Part shown: in pieces, positions 1 to 6,753 of the stretch | Position numbering within the stretch: position 1 is the stretch's first letter | Layout of the letters: each line of letters starts with the position of its first letter | From: an uncultured Oscillospiraceae bacterium | GTDB taxonomy: Bacteria > Bacillota > Clostridia > Oscillospirales > Oscillospiraceae | Direction of reading: 5' to 3' | Assembly: GCA_934670025.1 (NCBI GenBank) | Contig: CAKUOS010000042.1 | Span: forward strand, 1 to 19,292 | DNA: 19,292 nt | Made by a program: the position numbers and the translations under genes | The notes under the pieces: model-generated | What the model was told of the DNA's origin: nothing | The model's database searches: none | Seen by the model: the letters and a program-made list of their open reading frames with translations, nothing else

Positions 1-258
1 CGCGGCATCATCGACGCCATCCTGAACGGCGATATCAACAAGGCTCCCACCAAGAAGCTGCCGTACTTCGACTTTGATATCCCGACCGAGCTGACCGGCG
101 TCGCCACCGACATCCTCGACCCGCGCGACACCTACGCCGACGCTGCCGAGTGGGACGTCAAGGCCAGGGACCTCGCTTCCCGCTTCATCAAGAACTTCGC
201 CAAGTACGAAGGCAACGAAGCCGGCAAGGCGCTCGTCGCCGCAGGCCCGCAGCTGTAA
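1..258 (+). CDS. pckA: Phosphoenolpyruvate carboxykinase (ATP), C-terminal part
   Basis: Open from the first base of the window and ending at TAA 256-258, this is the last 85 residues of a longer protein; the 5' part lies outside. The tail reads [15 protein letters not shown], then [10 protein letters not shown], and ends [10 protein letters not shown]. It matches, almost position for position, the C-terminus I know from E. coli PckA (LPMFNLAIPTELPGV, ILDPRNTYAS, AALVAAGPKL). The enzyme interconverts oxaloacetate + ATP and PEP + ADP + CO2 in the cytoplasm. In fermenting anaerobes it often runs toward oxaloacetate, capturing CO2. An oxaloacetate decarboxylase operon directly downstream fits a shared PEP/oxaloacetate/pyruvate branch point. 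The nucleotide-binding and catalytic residues are not in the window and cannot be checked. Confidence 0.93.
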   Translation, partial: RGIIDAILNGDINKAPTKKLPYFDFDIPTELTGVATDILDPRDTYADAAEWDVKARDLASRFIKNFAKYEGNEAGKALVAAGPQL

Positions 259-318
259 TTTTCCGCGGTCGTCTGCAACTCTACACCGCGTTTCAAAAAT
301 CTTTAACGGCTGCTTGAT

Positions 319-347
319 TTTACTTTCAGCCGGATATCGGATATACT
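319..347 (+). promoter_or_regulatory. Probable sigma-A promoter of the decarboxylase operon
   Basis: TTTACT at 319-324 and TATACT at 342-347 are separated by 17 bp. The -10 is good and the -35 is moderate. It lies in the 204-bp gap between pckA and the decarboxylase alpha subunit and would start transcription near 354, just before the hairpin at 362-392. Read-through from pckA remains possible, because the only hairpin before it (CGCGGT 264-269 with ACCGCG 285-290, 15-nt loop) is weak. Confidence 0.5.
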
Positions 348-361
348 GAACAGGAGCGCGA

Positions 362-396
362 GGCACGCTGCGGCATCTCGCTGCGGTGTGCCTTTT
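362..396 (+). terminator. Strong hairpin with short T-run in the operon leader (terminator or attenuator)
   Basis: The arms 362-374 (GGCACGCTGCGGC) and 380-392 (GCTGCGGTGTGCC) pair over 13 bp with some G-U pairs and a 5-nt loop, followed by TTTT at 393-396. It could terminate pckA transcripts. Because it sits downstream of the promoter at 319-347, it could also attenuate the decarboxylase operon. A second small hairpin (CGCCGC 428-433 with GCGGCG 436-441) lies just before the ribosome binding site. Confidence 0.55.
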
Positions 397-462
397 CCTG
401 CCCCGTGTACCCGACACTTATCGATAACGCCGCTTGCGGCGCGAAATAATGGAGGAGCACAC

Positions 463-1863
463 ATGAAAAAAGTTCAAATTACTGAAACTGTCCTTCGTGA
501 TGCGAACCAGTCTTTGATGGCGACCCGTCTTCCCTACGCTGATTTCGCCGACATCCTGCCCGAAATGAACAAGGCCGGCTATTACTCGGTGGAATGCTGG
601 GGCGGCGCAACGTTTGATTCCTGCCTGCGTTATCTGGGCGAGGATCCGTGGCAGAGACTGCGCGACATCCGCAAGGCCATGCCCGACACCAAGCTGCAAA
701 TGCTGCTGCGCGGCCAGAACCTGCTGGGCTACAAGCACTATCACGACGATGTCGTCGAGAAGTTCGTCGAGCTGTCCATCAAGAACGGCATCGACATCCT
801 GCGTATTTTCGACGCGCTGAACGACTTCCGCAACATCGCCACCGCGCTCGAGGCTACCAAAAAGTACGCCAACAAGAATACCGTCGCTTCCGGCTGCATC
901 TCCTACACGCAGAGCCCGGTCCACACCGTCCAGAAGTATGTCGAGATGTGCAAGGAGCTTAAGAACATGGGCTTCGACACCATCTGCCTGAAGGACATGG
1001 CCGGCACCATGAGCCCGTATGAGGCCGAGCACCTCATCAAGGGCATCAAGGACGCCGTCGGCGATGTTCCCCTCATCCTGCACACCCACTGCACCACCGG
1101 TATGGCTTACATGACCGTGACGAAGGCCATCGAGTCCGGCATCGACGTGATCGACTGCGCGACTTCCTGCTTCTCCAACGGCACCAGCCAGCCCTCCACC
1201 GAGACGATGTTCTACGCCCTCGGCCAGTACGGCATCGAGACGGGCCTGAACGAAGAGGTCATCAACAAGGTCAACGACTACTTCAAGCCCATCAAGCAGA
1301 AGTACGTCGACAACGGCCGCATCAGCGCCAAGTCCATGGCGACCGACGCGCAGGCGCTCGTTTACAAGGTCCCGGGCGGTATGCTCTCCAACATGATCGC
1401 CAACCTGACCGATATGAAGGCCATGGACAAGTTCGAGGCCGCGCTCAAGGAGATCCCCGCCGTCCGCAAGGACCTCGGCTATCCTCCGCTCGTCACGCCG
1501 CTTTCCCAGATGGTCGGCAACCAGGCCGTGACCAACGTCCTGATGGGCGAACGCTACAAGATCGTCTCCAAGGAAGTGCAGAACTATATCAAGGGCCAGT
1601 ACGGCATCGCACCCGCACCCGTTTCCACCGAGCTTGAGACCAAGATCCTCGGCGAGGGCGGCAAGCCCGTCGACTGCCGCATCGAGGACGAAAAGCGCAC
1701 CGGCGAAGACTTCGCCAAGGCGAAGCAGACCCTCGGCGATCTGGCAAAGAGCGAAGAGGACGTCATGAGCTATATCTGCTATCCGGACCAGGCAATGAAG
1801 TTCTTTGAAGACCGCAAGGCCAAAGAAGAGAACGTCTGCACCTATGTCATCGAAGAAGCGTAA
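463..1863 (+). CDS. oadA: Oxaloacetate decarboxylase alpha subunit (carboxyltransferase)
   Basis: A 466-residue cytoplasmic carboxyltransferase of the pyruvate carboxylase/5S-transcarboxylase family. It moves the carboxyl group from oxaloacetate to the biotin carrier, releasing pyruvate. The family signature begins at residue 8 (ETVLRDANQSL, metal-ligand Asp13). The likely carboxylated lysine is Lys177 in CLKDMAGTM, and the metal-binding histidines are His207 and His209 in HTHCTTGM. It lacks the C-terminal biotinyl domain of the roughly 600-residue Klebsiella OadA; that domain is a separate gene at 2242. ATG 463 is chosen because GGAGGAG (451-457) sits just upstream. The frame stays open to a GTG at 388, but that lies inside a hairpin without a ribosome binding site. 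The decarboxylase substrate could in principle differ (for example methylmalonyl-CoA), but this alpha subunit is of the oxaloacetate/pyruvate type, not the acyl-CoA type. Confidence 0.92.
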   Translation: MKKVQITETVLRDANQSLMATRLPYADFADILPEMNKAGYYSVECWGGATFDSCLRYLGEDPWQRLRDIRKAMPDTKLQMLLRGQNLLGYKHYHDDVVEKFVELSIKNGIDILRIFDALNDFRNIATALEATKKYANKNTVASGCISYTQSPVHTVQKYVEMCKELKNMGFDTICLKDMAGTMSPYEAEHLIKGIKDAVGDVPLILHTHCTTGMAYMTVTKAIESGIDVIDCATSCFSNGTSQPSTETMFYALGQYGIETGLNEEVINKVNDYFKPIKQKYVDNGRISAKSMATDAQALVYKVPGGMLSNMIANLTDMKAMDKFEAALKEIPAVRKDLGYPPLVTPLSQMVGNQAVTNVLMGERYKIVSKEVQNYIKGQYGIAPAPVSTELETKILGEGGKPVDCRIEDEKRTGEDFAKAKQTLGDLAKSEEDVMSYICYPDQAMKFFEDRKAKEENVCTYVIEEA

Positions 1864-1877
1864 GCGAGGTGCAAGCT

Positions 1878-2240
1878 ATGTTTCTGATCAACACTGCGCT
1901 TGAAAACATTTCGATCGGCACCGCCGGCCTCGTTGCCCTGCTTGGCTACGCGGTCGTGTTCGTCGGCCTGATCGCGCTGATGCTCGTCGTTATGATCATG
2001 GGCAAGATCATGGTCGCCAAAAACGCGGCAAAGCAGGCGGCTCCCTCCGCTTCTGCGCCCGCTGCGGCTCCCGTGCCCGCGGCAAAGCCCGCGCTCGCAC
2101 TTGCGACCGGTACGGCCGGCGAATGCAAGTTCTACAACGTCTCCGACCGCGACGCCGCCATCCTGATGGCCATCGTGGCCGATAAGATGGGCAAGCCGCT
2201 CAATACCCTGCGCTTCAAATCGATGAAGGAGGTCATCTGA
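1878..2240 (+). CDS. oadG: Decarboxylase small membrane subunit (OadG/gamma-like)
   Basis: A 120-residue protein with one hydrophobic segment near residues 14-42 ([15 protein letters not shown] through [10 protein letters not shown]). An Ala/Pro-rich linker follows (about 50-75), then a short soluble tail ending [10 protein letters not shown]. Gamma/delta subunits of sodium-pumping decarboxylases are small single-span proteins that tether the alpha subunit and biotin carrier to the beta subunit, and this layout matches. I choose ATG 1878 because GAGGT (1866-1870) gives good spacing. An in-frame GTG at 1869 overlaps that site and is unlikely. It begins 14 bp after oadA and ends 1 bp before the biotin carrier, so the genes are clearly co-transcribed. 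Sequence conservation in this family is low, so the call rests on topology plus position. Confidence 0.8.
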   Translation: MFLINTALENISIGTAGLVALLGYAVVFVGLIALMLVVMIMGKIMVAKNAAKQAAPSASAPAAAPVPAAKPALALATGTAGECKFYNVSDRDAAILMAIVADKMGKPLNTLRFKSMKEVI

Positions 2241-2241
2241 T

Positions 2242-2643
2242 ATGAAATACAAGATCACGCTCAACGGCAAAACCTATGAGGTCGAGGTCGAAGAAGGCCA
2301 GGCCATGCTCGTCGACGAGTACGAGGCGTATAAGCCCGCTGCTCCCGCTCCCGCCGCAGCACCCGCACCCGCGGCTGCTCCCGCTGCCGCTCCCGCCGCA
2401 GCGCCCGCCGCTCCCACGGCTGTCGCCGCAGGCGAAGTCGTCGCGGCTCCGATGCCCGGCAACATTCTGAAGGTCAGCTGCTCCCAGGGTCAGGCCGTCA
2501 AGGCCGGCGACATTCTGGTCGTGCTTGAGGCCATGAAGATGGAAAATGAGATCCTTGCCCCGCGTGACGGCACGGTCGCACAGGTCGTGACCACCAAGGG
2601 CGCTGTTGTGGATACGGGTGCTCCGCTGGTCGTTCTGGCATAA
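2242..2643 (+). CDS. Free-standing biotin carrier (biotinyl/lipoyl domain) protein
   Basis: A 133-residue biotin carboxyl carrier for the decarboxylase. The N-terminus (1-30) is a short beta-rich segment beginning [18 protein letters not shown]. Residues about 31-60 are a flexible, nearly pure Ala/Pro linker. Residues 64-133 form the biotinyl domain, with Lys99 in the invariant EAMKME motif as the biotin attachment site. It shuttles the carboxyl group from the alpha subunit to the membrane beta subunit. The domain is fused to alpha in Klebsiella-type enzymes and separate here, as in many clostridia and in glutaconyl- and methylmalonyl-CoA decarboxylases. The start overlaps the preceding stop region, with GAAGGAGG (2224-2232) upstream. 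The gene could also serve another biotin enzyme, but no biotin carboxylase is adjacent. A biotin ligase must be encoded elsewhere. Confidence 0.9.
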   Translation: MKYKITLNGKTYEVEVEEGQAMLVDEYEAYKPAAPAPAAAPAPAAAPAAAPAAAPAAPTAVAAGEVVAAPMPGNILKVSCSQGQAVKAGDILVVLEAMKMENEILAPRDGTVAQVVTTKGAVVDTGAPLVVLA

Positions 2644-2655
2644 GGAGGATCAAAG

Positions 2656-3900
2656 ATGTTTAATGTTGGTGATACCCTGTTAAAGCTGGCGACGGAATCC
2701 GGCTTCGCAGGCTTCTTCGCAAACGGCGGCTGGCAGAACCTTGTCATGATCGTCATCGCGTGCGTGCTGCTGTACCTCGGCATCGTCAAGGGCTTCGAGC
2801 CCCTGCTGCTCGTCGGCATCGCGTTCGGCTGCCTGCTTGCAAACGTCAGCTATTTCCCCGGCCTGGACGCGGTCAACCCCGAGCTGAATGCGACCAACGC
2901 CCTGTACCATCCCGAACTGTGGACGGCGTTCCTCGATTCCGCCAGCCCGTACTATCACAGCTACGGCCACGTGCTTTCGAACGCCGGTCTGCTTGATATC
3001 TTCTACATCGGCGTCAAGGCCGGTCTGTATCCGTCGCTTATCTTCATGGGCGTCGGCGCAATGACCGACTTCGGCCCCCTGATCTCCAACCCCAAGAGCC
3101 TGCTGCTCGGCGCAGCGGCGCAGCTGGGCGTGTTCGTCGCCTTCTTCGGCGCGATCTGCCTCGGCTTCACCGGCCAGGAAGCGGCCTCCATCGGCATCAT
3201 CGGCGGCGCCGACGGCCCGACGGCCATCTTCCTGACCAACAAGCTCGCTCCGCAGCTGCTCGGCGCGATCGCCATCGCGGCCTACTCCTACATGGCGCTC
3301 ATCCCGCTGATCCAGCCGCCCATCATGAAGCTCCTCACCACCGAAGAGACCCGTAAGATCAAGATGGTGCAGTCCCGCCCGGTCACCAAGACCGAGAAGA
3401 TCCTCTTCCCGATCATCGTCACCATCTTCGTCATCCTGCTCCTGCCGTCGACGGCTCCGCTGGTCGGCTGCCTGATGCTCGGCAACCTCTTCCGTGAGTG
3501 CGGCTGCACCGACCGTCTGTCCGACACCGCGCAGAATGCCCTCATGAACATCGTCACCATCTTCCTGTCGACCTCCGTCGGCGCTACGATGGTCGCGTCC
3601 AACTTCCTGAAGCCCGAGACCCTGAAGATCATCTTCCTCGGCCTCGTCGCGTTCGGCATCTCCACGGTTGGCGGCCTCATCGGCGGCAACATCATGTGCA
3701 AGCTGTCCGGCAACAAGGTCAACCCGCTGATCGGCTCGGCCGGCGTCTCTGCCGTCCCGATGGCCGCGCGTGTTTCCCAGATGGTCGGCCAGAAGGCCAA
3801 CCCGGCCAACTTCCTGCTCATGCACGCCATGGGCCCGAACGTCGCGGGCGTCATCGGCTCCGCGATCGCTGCCGGCTTCCTGCTGGCCGTGTTCGGCTAA
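2656..3900 (+). CDS. oadB: Sodium-pumping oxaloacetate decarboxylase beta subunit
   Basis: A 414-residue polytopic membrane protein of the OadB/GcdB/MmdB family. It decarboxylates carboxybiotin and uses the free energy to export Na+. It contains the family motif IIGGADGPTAIF with Asp186, equivalent to the essential Na+-site aspartate. It also has the C-terminal signature AGVSAVPMAARV followed by MHAMGPNVAGVIGSAIAAG. Many hydrophobic segments span the length, including an N-terminal one near residues 24-50. Size is normal for the family. AGGAGG (2643-2648) precedes ATG 2656, 12 bp after the biotin carrier stop. It is the last gene of the operon, followed by a strong terminator. Its sodium gradient could drive transporters such as Na+-coupled MATE proteins, but a direct link is speculation. 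Confidence 0.93.
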   Translation: MFNVGDTLLKLATESGFAGFFANGGWQNLVMIVIACVLLYLGIVKGFEPLLLVGIAFGCLLANVSYFPGLDAVNPELNATNALYHPELWTAFLDSASPYYHSYGHVLSNAGLLDIFYIGVKAGLYPSLIFMGVGAMTDFGPLISNPKSLLLGAAAQLGVFVAFFGAICLGFTGQEAASIGIIGGADGPTAIFLTNKLAPQLLGAIAIAAYSYMALIPLIQPPIMKLLTTEETRKIKMVQSRPVTKTEKILFPIIVTIFVILLLPSTAPLVGCLMLGNLFRECGCTDRLSDTAQNALMNIVTIFLSTSVGATMVASNFLKPETLKIIFLGLVAFGISTVGGLIGGNIMCKLSGNKVNPLIGSAGVSAVPMAARVSQMVGQKANPANFLLMHAMGPNVAGVIGSAIAAGFLLAVFG

Positions 3901-3953
3901 CCTCTCTGAAAAAAGACCGCACTGCAAGGCAGGGCCGCATAAGAAAACAATGA

Positions 3954-3987
3954 AAAACCGTCACCGGAATCATCCGGTGACGGTTTT
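3954..3987 (+). terminator. Intrinsic terminator of the decarboxylase operon
   Basis: A perfect 15-bp stem pairs 3954-3968 with 3973-3987 around a 4-nt loop. The A-rich left and T-rich right ends make the T-run part of the stem. It lies 54 bp after the oadB stop. Confidence 0.85.
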
Positions 3988-4152
3988 CGCATAGCGCCGC
4001 AGACAGAAGAATTTTCGTCGCTGGCAAACAGATTTTTCGCAGGGCTACTTTGTGTAACGCAAGGAAAATCTGTGCAGGCAGGGGCGAAAAGGCACTGTCT
4101 GCGGGCGTCGGTTTCTTGTGCGGAGCTGCCTAAGGCAGTACGGTCTTTTTGC
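3988..4152. other. Non-coding gap with one inverted repeat
   Basis: I see no credible gene between the operon terminator and the next promoter. The only structure is a 9-bp inverted repeat, ACAGATTTT (4028-4036) with AAAATCTGT (4065-4073), separated by 28 bp, and a small CTGCC/GGCAG hairpin near 4127-4139. Function unknown. Confidence 0.4.
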
Positions 4153-4181
4153 TTGACATTTGCGCCTGTTTCCGCTAGAAT
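4153..4181 (+). promoter_or_regulatory. Consensus sigma-A promoter for the MATE gene
   Basis: TTGACA (4153-4158) is a perfect -35, followed by a 17-bp spacer and TAGAAT (4176-4181) as -10. Transcription would begin near 4188, giving a leader of about 90 nt. Confidence 0.88.
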
Positions 4182-4187
4182 ATGTCC

Positions 4188-4265
4188 TGTTCATCGGAGG
4201 GTCGATCCTCACATTCGGCTGGATAAGATGTCGGGCGTGCGCCCGGTGTTTTATCCTGTTTTTTT
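4188..4265 (+). promoter_or_regulatory. 5' leader with intrinsic terminator (candidate riboswitch or attenuator)
   Basis: The untranslated leader ends in a hairpin pairing 4221-4236 with 4241-4256: 16 continuous pairs including G-U pairs, and a GTGC loop. Seven T residues follow at 4259-4265. This is a complete intrinsic terminator lying between the promoter and the start codon, 12 bp before ATG 4278. The short upstream part (4188-4220) holds GAGG(4197-4200)/CCTC(4207-4210) as a small hairpin, and ATCC (4205-4208) could pair with GGAT (4221-4224) of the terminator arm, a possible antiterminator seed. I recognise no known riboswitch class. Confidence 0.7.
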
Positions 4266-4277
4266 ATGGAGTTCAAT

Positions 4278-5633
4278 ATGAAAGCACAACAAAACGATTT
4301 CCTGCACGGCAGGATCCTGCCGCCGCTGCTGCGCTTCGCGGGCCCGGTGCTGCTGGCGCTGTTTTTGCAGGCGATGTACGGCGCGGTCGACCTCATGGTC
4401 GTCGGCAAATTCGCCGGCACGGCGGATATCTCCGCCGTCTCCACCGGCAGTCAGGCCATGCAGCTCGTGACATCGCTGATCGCGGGCCTCACGACGGGCG
4501 TGACCGTCCTGCTCGGCCAGAAGATCGGCGAGGGCGCGTCGGAGCAGGCCGGCAGCGTCATCGGCTCCGCGATCTGCCTGTTCGCCTGCGTCGCGCTCGG
4601 GCTGACGGCGCTGCTCGTCACGCTGACGGAGCCGTTCTGCCGTCTGCTGCAAGCGCCGGAGGCCGCGTTCACCCCGACGGCGCAGTACGTGCGCATCTGC
4701 GGCGCAGGTACGCTGTTCATCGTGGCGTTCAACGTCATCGGCAGCGTCTTCCGCGGCCTCGGCGATTCCAAAATGCCGCTCATCACTGTCGCCATCGCGT
4801 GCGTGGTGAATATCTTCGGCGATCTGCTGCTTGTGGCCGTGTTCCACATGGGCGCGGCGGGCGCCGCGCTGGCAACGGTCTTCGCGCAGGCCGTGAGCGT
4901 CGTGCTCTCCCTGCTCGTTATCGCGCGGCGCGAGCTGCCCTTTACCTTTCACAAACAGCAGCTGCGCCTTGACCGGCCGCTGACCGCAGGCATTCTGCGC
5001 CTCGGCCTTCCCATCGCCCTACAGGATGTGCTGGTCGGCATCTCGTTCCTCGTCATCCTCGCCATCGTCAACTCGCTGGGCCTGCTGCAATCGGCGGGCG
5101 TCGGCATCGCGGAAAAGGTCTGCGCGTTCGTCATGCTTCTGCCCTCGGCGTTCTCGCAGTCCGTCTCGGCCTTCGTCGCGCAGAACACCGGCGCGGGCAA
5201 ACCCGAGCGCGCAAAGACCGCGCTGCGCTGCGCCGTCGGGCTGTCGCTGGCCGTCAGCGTGTTCGTGTTCTACTTCAACTTCTTCCACGGCGATCTGCTC
5301 GCCGCGATCTTCGCCAGCGAAGAAGATGTCATCCTTCAGGCCGCGGACTATCTCAAGGCCTACGCCATCGACTGTCTGCTGACCTCGTTCCTGTTCTGCT
5401 TCATCGGTTATTTTTCCGGTCGCGGGAAAACCGTCTTCGTCATGGCGCAGGGCATCCTCGGCGCGTTCGGCGTGCGCATCCCGGTGTCGTTTTTCATGTC
5501 CCGGCTGCCGAAAGTGCGCCTGTTCTACATCGGCCTTGCCACGCCGTGTTCGACCGTCGTGCAGGTCCTGCTCTGCCTTGGCTATTACGCGCTTCTGAAC
5601 CGCCGCGATAAAGCGGCGTCCGCACCGCTGTGA
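4278..5633 (+). CDS. MATE family multidrug/cation efflux transporter
   Basis: A 451-residue membrane protein with about 12 hydrophobic segments in two halves, typical in size for MATE exporters that expel cationic or aromatic compounds using Na+ or H+. Family features include PVLLALFLQAMYGAVDLMVVG near the N-terminus, the FRGLGDSKMP motif in the first half and the matching QNTGAGKPERA region in the second. ATG 4278 is preferred because GGAG (4268-4271) is 6 bp upstream; an in-frame ATG at 4266 has only the terminator T-run before it. It is a single-gene unit with its own promoter, leader terminator and 3' terminator. Substrate is unknown. Transport can be called confidently, but not drug resistance specifically. 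It is related to, but clearly different from, the second MATE gene at 15892. Confidence 0.9.
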   Translation: MKAQQNDFLHGRILPPLLRFAGPVLLALFLQAMYGAVDLMVVGKFAGTADISAVSTGSQAMQLVTSLIAGLTTGVTVLLGQKIGEGASEQAGSVIGSAICLFACVALGLTALLVTLTEPFCRLLQAPEAAFTPTAQYVRICGAGTLFIVAFNVIGSVFRGLGDSKMPLITVAIACVVNIFGDLLLVAVFHMGAAGAALATVFAQAVSVVLSLLVIARRELPFTFHKQQLRLDRPLTAGILRLGLPIALQDVLVGISFLVILAIVNSLGLLQSAGVGIAEKVCAFVMLLPSAFSQSVSAFVAQNTGAGKPERAKTALRCAVGLSLAVSVFVFYFNFFHGDLLAAIFASEEDVILQAADYLKAYAIDCLLTSFLFCFIGYFSGRGKTVFVMAQGILGAFGVRIPVSFFMSRLPKVRLFYIGLATPCSTVVQVLLCLGYYALLNRRDKAASAPL

Positions 5634-5649
5634 CCGCATGAGATACGCA

Positions 5650-5683
5650 AAAACCGCTCCTGCCGAAGGGCAGGAGCGGTTTT
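5650..5683. terminator. Bidirectional terminator between MATE and tpiA
   Basis: A perfect 15-bp stem pairs 5650-5664 with 5669-5683 around a GAAG loop. It is A-rich on the left and T-rich on the right, so it can serve the plus-strand MATE gene and the minus-strand tpiA, which converge here. Confidence 0.85.
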
Positions 5684-5698
5684 GATTTCCATTCAGGC

Positions 5699-6475
5699 TC
5701 AGATCGTCGGCTGGTTGGCAGCTTCGATGATCTTGACGAACTTCTCGGGCACCAGAGACGCGCCGCCGATAAGGCCGCCGTCGATGTCGGGCTTCTTGAG
5801 GAGCTCTTCGGCGTTCTTCTCGTTCATGGAGCCGCCGTAGAGGATGGAGATCGCGCGCGCGACCTTTGCGCCGTACAGCTTGCGGATGACCGCACGGATG
5901 TTCTCGCAGACCTCTTCGGCCTGGTCGGGCGTGGCGGTCTTGCCGGTACCGATGGCCCAGATGGGCTCGTAGGCGATAATCATCTTGCGGATCTTGTCCT
6001 CGCCGATGCCGGCCAGGCCCGTCTTGATCTGCATGGTGATCCATTCGAGCGTAACGCCCGCCTCACGCTGCTCCAGGCTTTCGCCGACGCACATGATGGG
6101 GATCAGGCCGTTTTCCAGCGCCGCGAGGACCTTGGCGTTGACGTCGGCGTTCGTTTCGCCCATCGCGCGGCGCTCGGAGTGGCCGAGGATGACGTACTTG
6201 CAGCCCGCGTCGACCAGCATATTGGCCGCGATCTCGCCGGTGTAGGCACCGGAGGCGTTCGCGTTGCAGTTTTCCGCGCCGATGCCGACACGGTGCTCGC
6301 GCATCGCGCGCACAGCCGCCGGGATGCACACGGCGGGCACGCACAGCGCCACGTCGCACCAGCGGCCCTTGGGCATGATGGCCTTGAACTCGGTCATGAA
6401 GGCCTTCGTCTCGGTCGGGGTCTTGTTCATCTTCCAGTTGCCGGCGATGACAGTCTTGCGATATTTTCTGTTCAT
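5699..6475 (-). CDS. tpiA: Triosephosphate isomerase
   Basis: A 258-residue cytoplasmic TIM-barrel enzyme interconverting dihydroxyacetone phosphate and glyceraldehyde 3-phosphate in glycolysis. All catalytic elements are visible: Lys15 in AGNWKMN, His99 in VILGHSERR, Glu170 in AYEPIWAIGTGKTA (with catalytic loop 6) and the phosphate-binding YGGSMN and GGLIGGASL motifs. Length is normal. The start ATG 6475-6473 has AGGAGA about 9 nt upstream on the minus strand. It lies 278 bp after pgk on the same strand. I see no convincing promoter in that gap, so transcription from the trmL promoter is possible, although repeats and a hairpin lie between. Confidence 0.97.
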   Translation of the reverse strand: MNRKYRKTVIAGNWKMNKTPTETKAFMTEFKAIMPKGRWCDVALCVPAVCIPAAVRAMREHRVGIGAENCNANASGAYTGEIAANMLVDAGCKYVILGHSERRAMGETNADVNAKVLAALENGLIPIMCVGESLEQREAGVTLEWITMQIKTGLAGIGEDKIRKMIIAYEPIWAIGTGKTATPDQAEEVCENIRAVIRKLYGAKVARAISILYGGSMNEKNAEELLKKPDIDGGLIGGASLVPEKFVKIIEAANQPTI

Positions 6476-6545
6476 GATGTGAAGTCTCCTATATATTTAA
6501 ATCAAAATAATTCTCTATTTCTGTTATGAGCTTCCCGCGGGAGCC

Positions 6546-6560
6546 GTAGGGGCCGATGCC
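6546..6560 (+). repeat. Dispersed repeat copy A (gtaggggccgatgcc)
   Basis: This 15-bp sequence is identical to 6691-6705 and shares gtaggggccg with 15293-15302. The decamer gtcagaaacg at 6563-6572 also recurs at 15263-15272 beside the third copy. It lies in the 278-bp gap between pgk and tpiA. Confidence 0.6.
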
Positions 6561-6635
6561 ACGTCAGAAACGACCTTGCCGAAACGAATCATCGCAGAGC
6601 GATGCTTCTTATTCTCTAAGCTCGTTTCTTCCTTT

Positions 6636-6670
6636 CCAAACCGCAAATCAGGCTTGCGGTTTGGTTTTTT
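6636..6670 (+). terminator. Terminator-like hairpin oriented to the plus strand
   Basis: A perfect 11-bp stem pairs 6636-6646 (CCAAACCGCAA) with 6654-6664 around a 7-nt loop, followed by six T residues at 6665-6670. The T-run works only for plus-strand transcripts, whereas the flanking genes pgk and tpiA are on the minus strand, so its role is unclear. Confidence 0.55.
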
Positions 6671-6687
6671 GAAAAACCTTCCGGGGG

Positions 6688-6711
6688 GATGTAGGGGCCG
6701 ATGCCTACATC
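6688..6711. repeat. Dispersed repeat copy B, forming a hairpin
   Basis: GATGTAGG (6688-6695) pairs with CCTACATC (6704-6711) around the 8-nt loop ggccgatg. The core 6691-6705 is identical to copy A. It resembles the short palindromic intergenic elements often found in gut clostridia. It is not coding. Confidence 0.6.
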
Positions 6712-6753
6712 GACCCATTGGGAACCCTCGAATTCGTCGAAGGAGTCCTGTAA

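Noticed and set aside
388..462. In-frame upstream extension of the decarboxylase alpha subunit to GTG 388
   Set aside because: It starts inside a hairpin without a ribosome binding site and adds 25 residues unlike any family N-terminus, while ATG 463 has GGAGGAG in the right place.
2680..3927. A 415-codon minus-strand frame opposite oadB
   Set aside because: It is a shadow frame with no ribosome binding site and low-complexity Asp/Glu/Arg/His composition; oadB is clearly real.
4182..4226. A 14-codon frame ending with TAA inside the MATE leader terminator, as a leader peptide
   Set aside because: Its ATG at 4182 lies immediately after the -10 box, upstream of the likely transcription start, and there is no ribosome binding site.
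4228..4281. A 17-codon frame overlapping the MATE start codon (ATGA)
   Set aside because: It lies within the terminator hairpin and lacks a convincing ribosome binding site; likely chance.
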